Shown here piece after piece: positions 8,946-22,200 of a stretch of DNA of 64,000 nucleotides. How positions within the stretch are numbered: the first letter of the stretch is position 1; every line of letters starts with the position of its first letter. This stretch comes from Sympetrum striolatum (Eukaryota; Arthropoda; Insecta; Odonata; Libellulidae). Location of the stretch: NCBI GenBank assembly GCA_947579665.1, contig OX388349.1, positions 26,630,459 through 26,694,458 of the forward strand. Reading direction: 5' to 3'. A program made the position numbers and the translations under genes. The notes beneath the pieces were generated by a model that was not told where the DNA came from, made no database searches, and worked only from the letters and a program-made list of their open reading frames with translations.

Positions 8946-11393
8946 GGATGCTTTGTATTAGACTACCTTTCATTCCAAAAAGTATTTCACTCATTTGTAT
9001 CAGAATTTTCAGCTTATTTTGGATCTAAAAATATCTTTTCCAAAGAAATCATCTATTTATGTCATTGAAACAGTAGATGGCAACAAAGTAAAAAGCTATC
9101 CAGTAGTAATGTTTATTTTTACCCAAACGGAACATTTTCCCGGATAATCGTATGCAGTTTTCGATATTTTGCTTATACTTTCCTGTGGATAATTGTTTCT
9201 AAGTTTAAAGTCTATTAAAAGCCATTGGGAAGATGGGTCGCATTTGTTTCTCACAAGACATATGTTGGACAACCCAGATACAGGGTCTAAAAATGTCCCT
9301 CTCATTTCCCCAGGAAAATTTTTCCTTGGGAATTTTCCTGGGTGCACTCCCTTATGTGCAAAGTCACCTTAACCCTTTCCTTATTCCCTCTCATTTAATA
9401 TTTGATCTAGGTTATATTTTATCTGTCGGTGCTAAATAGTCACTGATTACGTAAATATAAACCTGTGGCAATTTTTTGAAACATGTTCCTCAAGCAAATT
9501 AATTAATTGATGAAAATTAATAATATTTAATCATAATCAACTAAAACACCCATCATTTGAAAATATTCAATTCCTCTTGATGTTCCGATATGATCGTATT
9601 GTGTAAAGATATATCAATAACTGCAGTTTCGCAGTAGCGTTGGAACTAAAAATTTACGTTCGGTGCTTTCTGGATGAAAAGGCATTTATTTCAGGTTTAT
9701 TTAAATATGCGCAGAAAGTTAAAAGGATGGAAAACATCTGGAATCGCGGGAATTGAAAAAGAGGGAAACTTTAGCCATAACTCAGCTTTGGCAGAGCGGC
9801 AGAGTAGGACTACGATTGGGAAAGATGTCTTACAGAACTTCGCCAATGATTTTCAACTCTCTCTCTCGCCCAAAACATTTCACATATTTCTAACCACTGT
9901 CGAGAGTACTACTCACAAAACCTCAACTCCTAAAAAGTTGTCTCGCTTTTGCTAGACCCGTTTATTCTTGAATACGGTTTCCACTCTTGAGCAGGTACTT
10001 TCTATTCCCGCATTTTCGCTCCTTTCTGAGGCAAATACTTCTGAGAAACGACCCCGAATAAGTTAACCGCACAAACCTCCGTATAACTCAGAAAGTTGCG
10101 AAGTTAGGGGCAAGAATTTCCTCCAAATGGGGGAAAGGAGGTACGTTATGAAGAGATGAACCATAAAAATCTCTCCAGAGCTGCCATTTTCCTGACGATT
10201 CTCTACGGATGAGGTCATTGCTTTGATTTAGCATCGGCTTCGATCGATTTCATGGCTGATTTCATTGATTCATCCTCCTGAAACACGGAAATTTCCTTTC
10301 CAACTCCCACATCCGTTCTTTTGCCTAAATAGCAGTTTCCATCCCATGAATTCGCCCATGATGATCTCCAGGGGTCACCCCTCTCAGCTTGATCAAAAAG
10401 TGGAGATAATGTGTGTTAGATCGCTCAGATGACCGTGTGGAGCAAATATTAATACTAGATTCAAAGGGTGGTGGTTTTGCTGCCCGAACGGGTTGTAACT
10501 ACATACATCTAGCATGGAATTTATTGTTAAAATATAAATAGACTAAATCTCAACATAATTGAATAGAAGGGAGAAAAGAATTGAAAAAATTATAAAAAGG
10601 TGGCAGTAGATGTTAGCTCCCGGTCCAAACACAGGATACGTGATACCAAACCACTGTTAATCTTTAGCCCTTAAGAATCAAAAGGACTAATCTGAGCATT
10701 TTAGATTTTTCAGTATCTATAAATTACATTGCAGCGATTGTGATGAACACTTAAGATCGAATTGAAAAATGATAGACCAAATTTTCTTATTGACATTCAA
10801 AGAGGTGTCTGAAAACACAACGGAGGAACCTTATCCCGCTACCTTTATCTCCTGACTCTACATTTCAATATATTTAGCGACTTACGAGCATCACTCTCTA
10901 TGCATTACGTCACAAGAAATGAAAGAGGAATCATTCTATAACTCTCTTAAATTCGCGCTGGTAAATGGATCTCGGGGTGCGGGAATGATATCATACGAGT
11001 CCTCAGTCATTGGACCAAGTTTTTCTTCCACACTCACGACGCTCTATTAATCACGCCTCGATAGAGTCGGAGAATAGAGGAAAAGAATCGTAGTCTTCAA
11101 TCACATCGCGACTCCCACTTATCGCCTTTGCCGCCTCAGTCACTCTGACTGGGGGCCACCCCTGACCGCGATAACTTCTCTTCCGAATCCATAAAAGTCA
11201 ACTCGGAGCATCTGGAAATGCCCGGCATTCGTCTCCAGAGATAGTGGATGTATAGGTTATCAGAGATGGAAGCTCCGTTGAAACGTTGAGTGGAAATATA
11301 TTAATTGACGTCCAGAGCTTTGGAGGAGATTCGTCACATTAGTGCGATTCCTAAATTAAATGAAAGTTCTTCCGATAAAGGTGGATCAATTTT
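8946..11393. other. Non-coding, no gene recognised
   Basis: No protein family is recognisable. A 12-bp perfect inverted repeat (CCCAGGAAAATT at 9309-9320 with its complement at 9331-9342) lies near 9.3 kb. A somewhat GC-richer stretch runs at about 10,800-11,340. The 93-codon frame at 9674-9955 is unrecognised and probably random. Confidence 0.4.
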
Positions 11394-12427
11394 TTTACTT
11401 TCTCCATATACGTAGTATAGAGAAAGTCTTGTTTTCATGAAAAAAATCGACTTCGAGGTTTCAAAGGAAATACACGTTTTGGGGTCCCTAGAACACGTTT
11501 TGACCATTTTCGGAATGATGTCTGTGTGTATGTGTGTGTGTGTGTATGTATGTGTGTCTGTGCTTGTGGGCGCTCTAGAGTAAAAACTATTAGTCGTATC
11601 AATACCAAACCTCATATATAGCTTTGTGGTGTGTGCTGTCAGAGTTGATTAGTTTTTGGAGTAAATCGGTTGACCGGAAGTCGAGCTTCATTCATCAAAG
11701 CTCATTTCCGCTTTTCAAATTTTCTCCATAAATATGATATTTAGGTATATACTATTATTTATAAAAGTTTTAGATAATGTAATTTACTATAACTTTTTTA
11801 TTTAATATATTTTTGTATCACCGGTTGATTAGGAGTTATTTGTGAAATACTGATAAACCGGAAGTAGCTGATTATGTACTTTGTGGGACCTCTAACATGA
11901 AAAATATTTGTCAGATCAACATCAAATTTCATATATAGTATTTTAATTTGTGTCGTTAGAGTTGATTAGGTTTTGGAGTAAATCCGTTAATCGGAAGTTG
12001 AGCTTCATTCTTCAAAGCTCATTTCCGGTTTTCAAAATATCTCCATAAATATGATATTTAGGTATATACTATTATTTATAAACGTTTTAGAAAATAAAAT
12101 TTACTATAACTTTTGTATGAAACATATTTTTGTATCACTGATTGTGTAGGAGTTATTTGTGAAATACTGATAAACCGGAAGTTGCTGATTATGTTCGTCG
12201 TGGGCGCTCTGGGCACTGGGGCGAAAAGCCATTTCATCGTTTTTCATCGAACATGTCCCGAAAAACATTATTTATAATGTTTGTGATGTAAAAGATAATA
12301 TGATTTGAGTAAATCACTTATCTTCCATGTTTAGATTGAATATAGAGTTCGAAAATACTGTCGTAGATAAATATTTACATCTTATATATGGAGAAAGTCA
12401 TGTGCCGGCCACATCAGATTTTTATTA
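11394..12427. mobile_element. R1 repeat family, copy 1
   Basis: A non-coding element with copies at about 24,420-25,503 and 35,882-36,965. It starts near CTTTCTCCATATACG and ends beyond TATATGGAGAAAGTCATGTG, so the termini carry an inverted TTTCTCCATATA motif. Inside are two direct subrepeats of about 317 bp (AGAGTTGATTAG at 11641 and 11958), each with TCATTTCCG and AAACCGGAAGT motifs, after a (TG)n tract at 11521-11564. The right boundary (CCACATCAGATTTTTAT) is shared by all copies. I do not recognise the family. It could be a foldback or Helitron-like non-autonomous element. Confidence 0.7.
11521..11564 (+). repeat. (TG)n-rich simple repeat
   Basis: Alternating TG with a few TA interruptions. 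It is an internal part of the R1 family, since the same tract recurs in the other two copies (about 24,627-24,660 and 36,089-36,122). Confidence 0.85.
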
Positions 12428-15400
12428 TTTAATCAATGTTTTGAGAACCGTGAGTTTCGCAACATTAAGAGCAATCAATGGCAAATTACCTCACTCCTCA
12501 TCCTGCCTCATTCCTCCATACAAGATCTTTGAACCATATGCCAGAGGGGGTGAGGTACCAACCGGCCGTGGGCTGAATACTTTACCGATAAAGAGCCAAT
12601 GTGAGATGTAGATAAATAGATATATCTTTGGGTTATTGGGAAGTTATGCCCATTTTGACCACTTTCAACTAACCTTGTACGTAGTAATAATATTTGAAAA
12701 GGAGAGTTGACAACAAAAGAAGATTATTGCTTGTAAAAATAGAGTTTAGGTTGTCAAAGAAAAATCCCACACTGCGGAAAAACACCCAAAGAAAAGAGAG
12801 AGGGGATGAAAAAGGGAAAGGCAATACATAGCGTTATATATTTATAGAGAAAAAATAATTAGAGTTGAAAAAGAAAATTGAAAATAAATCAGATAAATTA
12901 CAGATAAGGTGTGAAAACGAAACAAAAAATTTAAAAAAATAACTGTAACATGCCTGCTTGTTAAAACATTTTGATAAGGCTCGATAGCCAATAATTTTGA
13001 TTCATTTCTTTTTAGTATATATTATATTTAATAAGTATTTCAAACATTTTCACAATTTATTGATGCCTCCTCATCAATTCGCAATTGCTAACCTCTCATA
13101 AATATAGTAAAATGTTGAAAACGTAGTTAGTTGAATTTTAATAAAACCTTATTTTGAAGATGAATGAGCGTTTTACGAACAGAAGCAAGAAAATCCTATA
13201 TAAGTAAAATGGGCATTTAAAAAATATTCGTTCAATGATTGATGTAATGCAGGTAAGTTATCAGTTTCTTTTAAAATACTTTCTTGATAACTAATTTATT
13301 ACAACTTTTTGTGTTAGCGTTTCCAAATTTCAAATCGCGAGAAAAAACTCTAACTATTGAAATTGGAAATAAAAAATATACAAAAACCTAAATATCTCCT
13401 ATCACTTAATGAAATGTTTTGTACTCGGGATTTCACTTTAAAAAGTCATGTTAGTAATAATTCATCTTCTTAATACCGTTAGTCATTGATGATGATGGTG
13501 CTACGCTGCGAAATGGAAAGAAAAGATCGTGGATAAAAATGATCATGCAAAAATGTAGAGTTGTTGTTGGAGTCGAATATTTTCTTTGCTTGCCCCTAAA
13601 GAAATGTAAAAATTATCGAAAATCAATCTTGTAATTGTACTTCTCTTTTAATTTCAATCATCGCTTTGGCTACGAATAATAATATGCTTCATTGATGGAG
13701 ATTTATAAATATTCTGTTTTTATTTCACACTGTCTTAAGTAGCTTATCAGTTTATGAATGCAAGTAATGCTGTGTTTGATGTAAAAACAGTATAAATAAA
13801 ACCTCTTAGCCGTTGATTTACAGCAAAAATTGAAGACTTGTCTTGAATCAAGATGTATCTTTTGTTGTCACGGAGCCATTTTGACTGATGTTTAAATATG
13901 CTGCTCTTACGAAAAGAATACTCTATTCAAGGCTATGAAATAATTTAATTTATTGATATATATATTTTACTCCGGGATATAACCATATTTCTTTAAAAAA
14001 ATACAACCTCGACTGAGATAACTGTAGCCTCGCTAAAGTCCCTTTGGATGCACACTTTGTAGAGATTCAAGCATGTAATTATGTTGGCAATGCGAAAATT
14101 CGCTAGTTACTGCAAGCGAATTCCAAACTGCAACAGGCTCAACGACCTGAGATGTGCTACGTTTTTTCATCCCCTGTACGATTCAATCCGGAGAGTGAAG
14201 AACATAAATCTTATTTCAATGGTTCGCAAAAGATAGATTCGAACACATCAAAAGAACTGATCGAGAAAATGAAAGAACTAGTCAAAGATGGAGGAGGAGA
14301 TTGGGAGAGGGAATGGGGTGAGCAAGAAGGGCCTCTCGAAGAGCTACTCTTTTAGAGACTGGATTCGAATCTTTGGGCTGATTGAATTTGAGCAAGTGTC
14401 TTGTAGTTGCCATCTGCAGGCGCGGCAAGGCGCTGTGATCGCACAATGAAGACTTAGATAGGATTCTAGATTAATTGCCAAGGAGTTGAAAAAATTGAGG
14501 AATTGCTTTTGATTTTTTCTCAAAGTCAAAGGGTCAAATGTGAAAACGTTAATCCTCTCATTCCTCGAAAGTAACTATTACGTATCTACGATCACATATG
14601 TGAACAATTCTCTATTATTATATCTATCTATAGTATCATTTTCAAATAGTGCGAAGGTGAATTTTTTGATCTACTCTGTTATGTATTATTATCTCAGGCT
14701 ATTACAGATGTCCTGTGAAAAACAATGGGGAAATAAACTCCAGGAATTATAAATGTAGTCGTAGTACATTAGATTTTCATTCAAGCTTCTTTTCCAGCAA
14801 AACGAATTCGAATTAATTTCTTTCGTGCTCTATTAAACAGCAAAAGTCTCTGGACTACCACTTTCGATATTAGGATGGAAGATCAGTTATTTAATTAGTA
14901 GTAGGATGAGGACAGTTAATGATAAGTTGGCGTAAGATTATAGGCGTCATGTATCATTTATGGCCATCTCCTGGTACAATGATGTGTCATTTTCAGTAGT
15001 ACAAAGCTACATCCATTTAAACTTTTAATGTAACACTACTTTAAAAAATTTGCTTTTTTAGTACTAAAGCATTAATAATTATTAAAATATGTTATTTATA
15101 AGATGTTTTAAATATAATATGTATTATATGCTTGCTTTATTGGAAATTACGAGTATATATGATTATTGTAAATATATTTTTGAAGAATGCAATGAAGAAT
15201 TCTATACGTTAAAGCAAAATGTATATAAAATAATAGTGTTAAAGTAAATTTGATATGAGATTCTTCTTAAACGTCATATATTCATTAATTTTCACCAATT
15301 TTAAATTGGAATGAATTAGTATTCCGAAAGTACAGGCCTAGGCAGTACGATTGGAAGTCCTTCAGGTAGATGAGAAGAAAGTGATGCATAAAATCACCAA

Positions 15401-16459
15401 CCATTATAAAAATAATTAGCAAAAGATATTAGCGATGGCTTCCAGATTAAAGTTTATGACAGAAAGTTATGTGGACAGTCCGTTTGGCTTTGGTGAAAGC
15501 GGTCCAAGATTAGTTTCCCGGTGGGAGCCAATGTGCGAAATGACCTAAGGTGTCGAAGCAATTTTTAAAATACCACGACCACTATATTAACAATTGGGGA
15601 TGATTTGACCTTTATAGATATGGTAAATCAAATTCCCTCTTCTTTCTCAATCTTTATTCCTCAATCACTCGAAATGAGGATTTTCATTCAAGGAAGTGTA
15701 TCAAAATAAAAATTTTCCCTTAAACCGTTCTTTATTCTCAAAACCTGGTATGTAGATTTGAAAATACGGAGTTATGACATATTCCGGAGGGAAATTACTT
15801 CGTAAGAAAGCCCTGGTCTTTGCATTAATAGCTAAAATGTTCCGGATTCGGTTGATAATGTAAGGTTAAATTTCCCAAGAGAGCGAAATATCCTATATAA
15901 TTTCAAAAAATCAATCACATCAAATTTTACGATTTAGTAGTTATTTAATGATGATACAGATAACAGTGTTCAAACACACCTTTAATATATTCGTATGCAA
16001 CAAAGATAAATAAACTAGTTATACTATCATATATTACTCGCTATTAATATGACAAATTATTGATTCAAGTAATCCAAGGCAGTTTCCATTACGCTGTTTT
16101 TCTTAAAAATGTATACCCTGATTTAGTCCCTGATCTGCTATAAAGATCTTCACAATTACTATAAAATGGAAACATAATGTAGTTAGTGGCAAAACTGTAA
16201 TGTTACTCCCTCCTTGGATACGTTACCTAATAAGAGAGGTAACTAAAACGCGGATAAGTTTTCTCTAAGGGAACAAGCAAAATAAATAACTTATACCATT
16301 AAGTCTGCCTATGAGGAATTGTGAGACGAGTAGAGCATTGCCTGTTGGGATGATGTAGGGTGGGTACTTCATATGCCAACTACGGTAGCCGTTAAGACCT
16401 ATCAGTAACACACAGATAACTTGTACTATTACGCTCAAAAAATACTCGAACTTAGTATT
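12428..16459. other. AT-rich non-coding stretch
   Basis: No gene family, RNA gene or clear repeat is recognised. A 67-codon frame at 14152-14355 with an acidic, Lys/Glu-rich translation could be an exon of an unknown gene, but it has no identifiable motif. Confidence 0.35.
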
Positions 16460-16604
16460 TTCCCGTGAAAACGCCGAGCAGGGAAATGTAAAATTCTGTT
16501 GGGAGATTGGTAGGTAGGCTGGAGGTTAGTAGCTTTACAAACAATATATGGTACTATCTACCAACAGAATTTTACTATTCTCCTGTTCGGAGTTTTCATG
16601 GGTA
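16460..16604. mobile_element. Small inverted-repeat element (MITE-like)
   Basis: Two arms of about 43-44 bases face each other: 16460-16502 and 16561-16604. When inverted, the arms share GTAAAATTCTGTTGG at the inner end and TGAAAACnCCGAnCAGG in the middle, with a handful of mismatches. The 58-base centre is unrelated. No clear target duplication is visible, so the assignment to a transposon class is open. Confidence 0.5.
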
Positions 16605-17840
16605 AGATAATTTTGGGAACATTCTGAACGTTTTGAAAGTAATTGAAAAGTCATACACATCCCAATTTCAAATTATCTGATAATTTATACTTAAATTATG
16701 ACAATTAAACAGTTTTTTATGTAGTTTATTAAAGTAGGTTGTCAATTTTAGTTTTGTTCTAATATAAAGTTTATATATTTAATGATTTTATGAGATTGCT
16801 GGGGTTGTTAGTAAATGTAGTTCTTGTAATTACGACTGAAGATTAATATTGATATGTAAATTAAAAATTATTTTATTTAGTTGGCGGGATTGCTTATGTG
16901 TACGGTACCAATATTTTTCGTATTTATCGAAATTTTTGATATTTTTAGAATGATTTGCTGTTATTTACCGTTGACATATGAACGTCTCTTTGCGATGGAA
17001 ATACACATAATTATATAATTTACATAATTTTCCTTTATCTTTTATAACAGTTTACTTTACATCGCTCTCAGGGAGGATATGAAAATGAATTCATTGCAAA
17101 TTTTAGCTGTATAATTCCCGTCGTTAAGCTGTGTATTTCGAGGCCAATGATTTAATTCATTATTATGCTGGATAAATTTTAAGTCCATAAGGATATAATA
17201 CTAATTTAACATTTGAAATTTGGCCTGATACTGGCTTTATTAATCATCTAATCCTGTTTCACTGTTCTCTATGCAAAATTCTTATAACTTAATCTGAAAA
17301 TCTCTTTTTAAGATCGAATAACGTTATCTCTTCCGTTCATGTTAAAGCTTCTGGCTTTGGCAGCTATCAAAACGTCAAAAATAATTTATATTTTTTCTGT
17401 TACTCTTTTTAATTTCATAGGGCCTTTCTTAGATATAGGCCTCCTTTGAAAGTTCATTTTAAGGAATGTTCATTTTATTTTTCGATGACGATTTAAAATT
17501 CACTATTGAAAGTCTTAAAATTTTATTGTCCATGTTTGCCTTAATTATGTAAAATTTAACATTCTAAATGAGATTTTGAAGTCTTCTGCCGACTAAATAC
17601 ATAGGATTTTTTTTTTATTATCTGCTTTAGGTATAACTCTAAAGGCAATAGAAGAGCATATTAAGTTGGACTCGAAAGGTTAAATAAATCAAATAATTTA
17701 GCATGCAGCATAATGAAGTAAGGACTTTTGAAGAGGTGTTTATATTCAATTACAAATGGAATTACGCTGGACCTTGCTTAATACAGCTAATTTGTTTGTA
17801 AACATATACTTGACCTATATTAGTTCCGGTGTAAACGATA
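16605..17840. other. AT-rich non-coding stretch
   Basis: No gene or repeat that I can support. Confidence 0.35.
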
Positions 17841-18388
17841 AGGCTGTTTGAGTTCATGTGTCTATAACATCAATGTCTATATGCTCGTGATATGCACACA
17901 CATCCAGTTACATGAAGATAAATGCACTGAGGTGCAGTAGCATGTCTTCTGGGTAATTATTTTAACGTTGATTTTTCTTTTGAGGATTAAATCTAATTAC
18001 CTACATACACTGGTAAATGGGAATTAGTAAATTTATATCTACATATTAATTACGCAGCTAAAAGAGTGTGTAAGTAAATGTCAATCCCTTTCTTTAAATA
18101 GCCTTATAACATACTGAAAGCAGGCTCGTATTTCATCTCGTTGTTCGGAGTTAGGTTTAGTCTAAGCAGTTAAGTTGTTCAGAGGAAATTTCATAATTCA
18201 GGGGTCGCAAATTATATTTACTCCGAAATAAATTGAAGGCTAATATTAAGAGACTAGAATATGGATTTTTAAAAATGAAAGGTAGGGGAATTTTTATTTA
18301 CTGAACAGAATTTCTGCGGAAATATTTTTTTTGTTTAACCATATACAATTTTATAAAATACGTGTACATTTCAGCTATATTCAACACA
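17841..18388. repeat. Diverged direct repeat, copy 1
   Basis: Shares colinear blocks with 18721-19265, including CATGTGTCTATAACATCAAT, TTTTGAGGATT, AGCTAAAAGAGTGTG, AAATGTCAATCCCTTTCT and GCAGGCTCGTATTTCATCTC. The copies are clearly related but differ by many substitutions and small indels, which points to an old duplication. No coding frame is conserved between them. Confidence 0.8.
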
Positions 18389-18720
18389 GGTAAGGTACAA
18401 AGAAACAAATGAAAATACACATTTCACTTAAAGATATAGATTTTGCTGATTTTTCTGTAAAGGATAGAGGACTTAGGTTGAAACGTTACCAAAATCTACT
18501 GAAAGGAATGTACTAAATATGCTGGATGCGGCCCTTACTTCATTTCAACTCGTGGAGTCTGCTTGCTATTGTCATGGCAGGTTTTTTATTTCTTTTGAAT
18601 TCCGGAAATTTGTGGAATATCAAAAACCGTATAGCAAAGATTTCTTCTTATGAGGAATTTTCTTGCGTATTAATTTCTATGGTCAGTGTCAACTTTATGT
18701 CTTCTACCATTTATACAATT

Positions 18721-19265
18721 AGGCTAATCGATTTCATGTGTCTATAACATCAATGTCTACATTCTCGTGATATGGACACATTTGAATGGGGATAAATCCA
18801 ATGAGGAGCGTTTCCATGACTTCAGGGTAGTTCCTTGGACGTGGATTATTCTTTTGAGGATTCAATCTAATTTCTTACAATATCTGGTAAATAGGAATCA
18901 GTGAATGTGTACTATCAGCATATTAATTACGTAGCTAAAAGAGTGTGCAAGTAAATGTCAATCCCTTTCTGAGGGATTGACATTTAACATACTGAACATA
19001 CTAAAAGCAGGCTCGTATTTCATCTCGTGGTTCGAATTTAAGTTGTTCAAAGGAAATTTCATAATTCATGGGACGCGAATTATATTTAATCCGAGAGTAA
19101 TTGAAGGTAAAAAATTAATACATTAGATTATGAATTGTTAAAAAAGATTGGTTGGGAAATTTTCAATTACTGAACTGTATTGCTGCGGCAATATTATTTT
19201 GGCTTTAACCATTTTCAATTTTATAAAATATGTGAACAGTAAACATTTCAACTAAATTCAACACT
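18721..19265. repeat. Diverged direct repeat, copy 2
   Basis: The second copy of the repeat at 17841-18388, offset by about 880 bp with a 330-bp spacer. It differs by a 15-bp hairpin (18952-18986) in the place where copy 1 reads on into unrelated bases. Confidence 0.8.
18952..18986. repeat. Perfect 15-bp hairpin
   Basis: TAAATGTCAATCCCT (18952-18966) and its exact complement (18972-18986) are separated by the loop TTCTG. It lies inside the second diverged repeat; the first repeat has only the left arm. Confidence 0.9.
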
Positions 19266-20040
19266 TTCAAGCGGTTTTGTATAGGAAAAAAATGCAATTG
19301 TCATAAAAGAGTGCTTTTTTACTTCCTCGCTGCTCTTGCTAAAATAAGTATAATTGAAAAAAAGAAACAAACATTGGGCCAACTACCATATATGTATTTC
19401 CGCAGATATGACGATTGTGTACTTATAAAAAAAATTCCCCGCAATACAGGGTTATATTATAAAATGAATACAAGATTAATTAGTACGAATCAGTTTCTAG
19501 CATTCGCTAGGCTGCACTAACAGCTTTAAGAAAATAAAATTTAGTAATTCGAAAAATTAGGACTTTGACGCTAATCCATATACTTTATACAGTATTACTG
19601 TGCAAATGATGATGAATGATCTTAGCTACATCCATATGCAGTAAGAGTTTTGCGTTTTGTTATATATGCAAAAAAGTTAACACTTTGATGAATATTTATA
19701 TATATCTCGTCTGACCTAAAGGTCGTCTTACCTGCGGAAATATACTGTATTTTTCTGTTACCATGTGGCAACCTACAAACGTTGTTGATAACCACCACAA
19801 CCATTAATTTTAATTTTATGTTATATATTTTAATTTAATTTCAATTTCGTTATGTAGTTCTATTTATAAGACTTATAAATTTTAAAATATACGTTATCCA
19901 TCATCTAAGGTAGATTCTTTTTGTAAGCATGAACTTAGAGTGAAATAATATCTTTTAAGGAAGGATTTGATCTTTTGCCGGTGTATGTTGCTAAGGAAAT
20001 CTTCTCTGGTAGCTTAGGGAAGTTGACATTTTCAGATATG
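19266..20040. other. AT-rich non-coding stretch
   Basis: No gene or RNA that I can support. Short open frames here have no recognisable motif. Confidence 0.35.
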
Positions 20041-20090
20041 TTCACGTCCCTGAAGATGGTGACAGAGGACGTCGCCGAAACGTTGGTTTA
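20041..20090 (+). ncRNA. Hammerhead-like core, possible Penelope-type remnant
   Basis: CTGAAGA (20050-20056) fits the hammerhead core CUGANGA. It is followed by a possible stem II, GGTGAC with GTCGCC (one wobble pair, 7-base loop), and then by GAAA (20077-20080). The upstream bases CACGTC could supply the third stem with the ACGT after GAAA. Hammerhead motifs of this form are known in the terminal repeats of Penelope-like retroelements. Here no complete stem I is obvious and no reverse transcriptase is nearby, so it may be a decayed copy or a non-autonomous relic. Confidence 0.4.
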
Positions 20091-21825
20091 CACCAAAGAA
20101 CTGACCCGCTTGTCTACCCAGGAAGATTTCCTTAGAATATCTTTTAATCATTATCATATTTTCGTTGAACCATGTCTCTGGAATTAACTTGCTGACTCTC
20201 GCTTTTTACTATTAATAAAAGTATTTTTAATTTTTAAATAACGTTTCTAACTTATGAATTATATGGTTGTCATGACCGATGGATTGTTTTACATAGCAGG
20301 AAATTTAAAAGTTTTGAATTATCATTGTGCATATTTCATTCATATCTTGTGTTTGGATTTCATTTCTACTATCAGAGATATTTTTTATTGATAAATATCT
20401 TTCAATTATTTCTTAAAAGCTGATATTTTTTATCATGAGAATCAGGACAATTCTTCATAAATGTGGATTTTAATGTCAACATATCACTATTTAGATGGAT
20501 ACTCCATTAAGAACCACCATTGACTTACATTAATTGAAGCCGAATAAAACTGAGTAATCTTAATTTACTTTCTTTTTATATAAATAGCTTAGATAGCACT
20601 CATTTATTGCTAGTTTGGAGAACGTAGTGCGTCCAACATACCGAAACGTGGAATTTAAAAGTATCATTACATTATGAATTCATATGGAAAAGACATTAAT
20701 AATTGAATATTATTGCGATTTATGCGATTTTGGTACTAATAAATGAAACCAACTTGGAACACATACGACTGCCGAGGGTGGAAAACCAAAGTGTACTCTC
20801 ATTAATTCGCTCATATGACTTCAAGACGGGTGTTTATCAAAAAATATTTTTTATAATTTTATAAATGTTGGTTTTGCTGGTATTCTTTGTTAAAATTAGC
20901 GCTTTCCCTGCCCAAATATTTTCTGTTATACTTTCAAGTAGAAAATTGATGATTGTTGTAGCCAATGCAAGGGTACATCTTTAGTAAATAAGCATTTATT
21001 ATAATTATATTTATTATCCTAAACCTTTGACGCTGACTAATTTCATCAAAGCCGTTTACTTTGCCCTTTTCTAAATTATTTTTATTTTTTGTAACACTAA
21101 TGCTCTACTTACATCGTGTGTCTGTTGTTGTATATTTTTGTTCTTGCCATTTCATCCATATGTTACGAATTTTCCTCCAAGAAGACTTTAATGTAGCTAA
21201 TTATCATCGGCTTTAAACTTATCACCATGGACTTTAAACCGGTGTAATATTTCTATGGAATGAATTACTATTTTCAAAGAATTGAGGATAAATTTCGAAT
21301 TTTTCTAGGAAATAGCTAGGTTATGAGGCATTTAGAAAATGTGATAGATATTACTAATTTCAATGAGAAAGGGAAGTAAAGTATGCAACTAAAATCAATA
21401 CTAAGTTTTAATAGTTTGCATGTACATATATAGGTAAAAATGTTTACGATAAATTATCTATATTAATATTTATATTTTTGTCTTTACAGGTGAGTGTAAA
21501 ATCCTACGCTCCCGATTGAGACGGCATCGTGTGAGTACTATCAGTTCTTTTTTATCTCATCAACATATTTATTGAGCCTCTAAATTATGAATTCCAGTTC
21601 ATTTACCATACATATTGAGGCAACCTTTCAGGAGAAGTTTTGTTAAGTAAATCGTCTTTTGTAATTTCTCATTTAAAACCGTACTGAATTTTTTTACAAA
21701 GACAATAATTAATCGATAGAGTCATAATTTGATTTCGTAGTCGATACTTTCTTCATTTCCTAGAATACATTTCCTTTCATTGCCACCTACTAAAATTTTA
21801 ATACCTTGGACCAAGCATAAGTTGG
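20091..21825. other. AT-rich non-coding stretch
   Basis: Nothing recognisable except a possible 41-base exon-like interval at 21490-21530. It has a pyrimidine-rich tract and CAG before it and GTGAGTAC after it. Confidence 0.35.
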
Positions 21826-22200
21826 CTATAGTTTAGAATGTAGAGTGTATATATTATGTACTGACCACCTGCTCTGTAGGGGAGGAGAGAATAATGCCTT
21901 ATTCTTCTCAGCCTTAGCCGAAAGGCCTACTGAAGCAGGCATCTCTTTTAGGTTCCTTTCATTCACCTTCTTGCGCAGGAGTTGAGTTAACTTGTCCTCT
22001 ATAAGCTCCTGTTCGAATCTTTTGTCTATGAGGTCGGATCCTGCGGTTAACCAGCGATTAGTGGTAAGGGGGGACCCTAGGCATAGGGTGAACCCCATTG
22101 CACTCCACTATGATCTGGCCAGGTCCACTTATTAGGGTGTTAGGTTCCCTCCAAATCCTCCCCTCCCCTCATCGTTTGCTGCACATATGGACCACTTAGG
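21826..22200. other. GC-richer patch with an unidentified minus-strand frame
   Basis: The local base composition is visibly richer in G and C than its surroundings. A 90-codon frame runs from 22098 down to 21826. Its translation has a charged helix-like centre (KRFEQELIEDKLTQLLRKKV). I do not recognise it. It could be a degraded exon, a processed pseudogene or part of an unknown repeat. Confidence 0.25.

Noticed and set aside
10370..10382. AGGGGTCACCCCT palindrome resembling nuclear receptor half-sites
   Set aside because: Too short and isolated to claim a regulatory site.
22005..22030. TGTTCGAATCT resembling a tRNA B box
   Set aside because: No A box at the right distance and no cloverleaf could be drawn; the same applies to ATTCGAATC near 14365.
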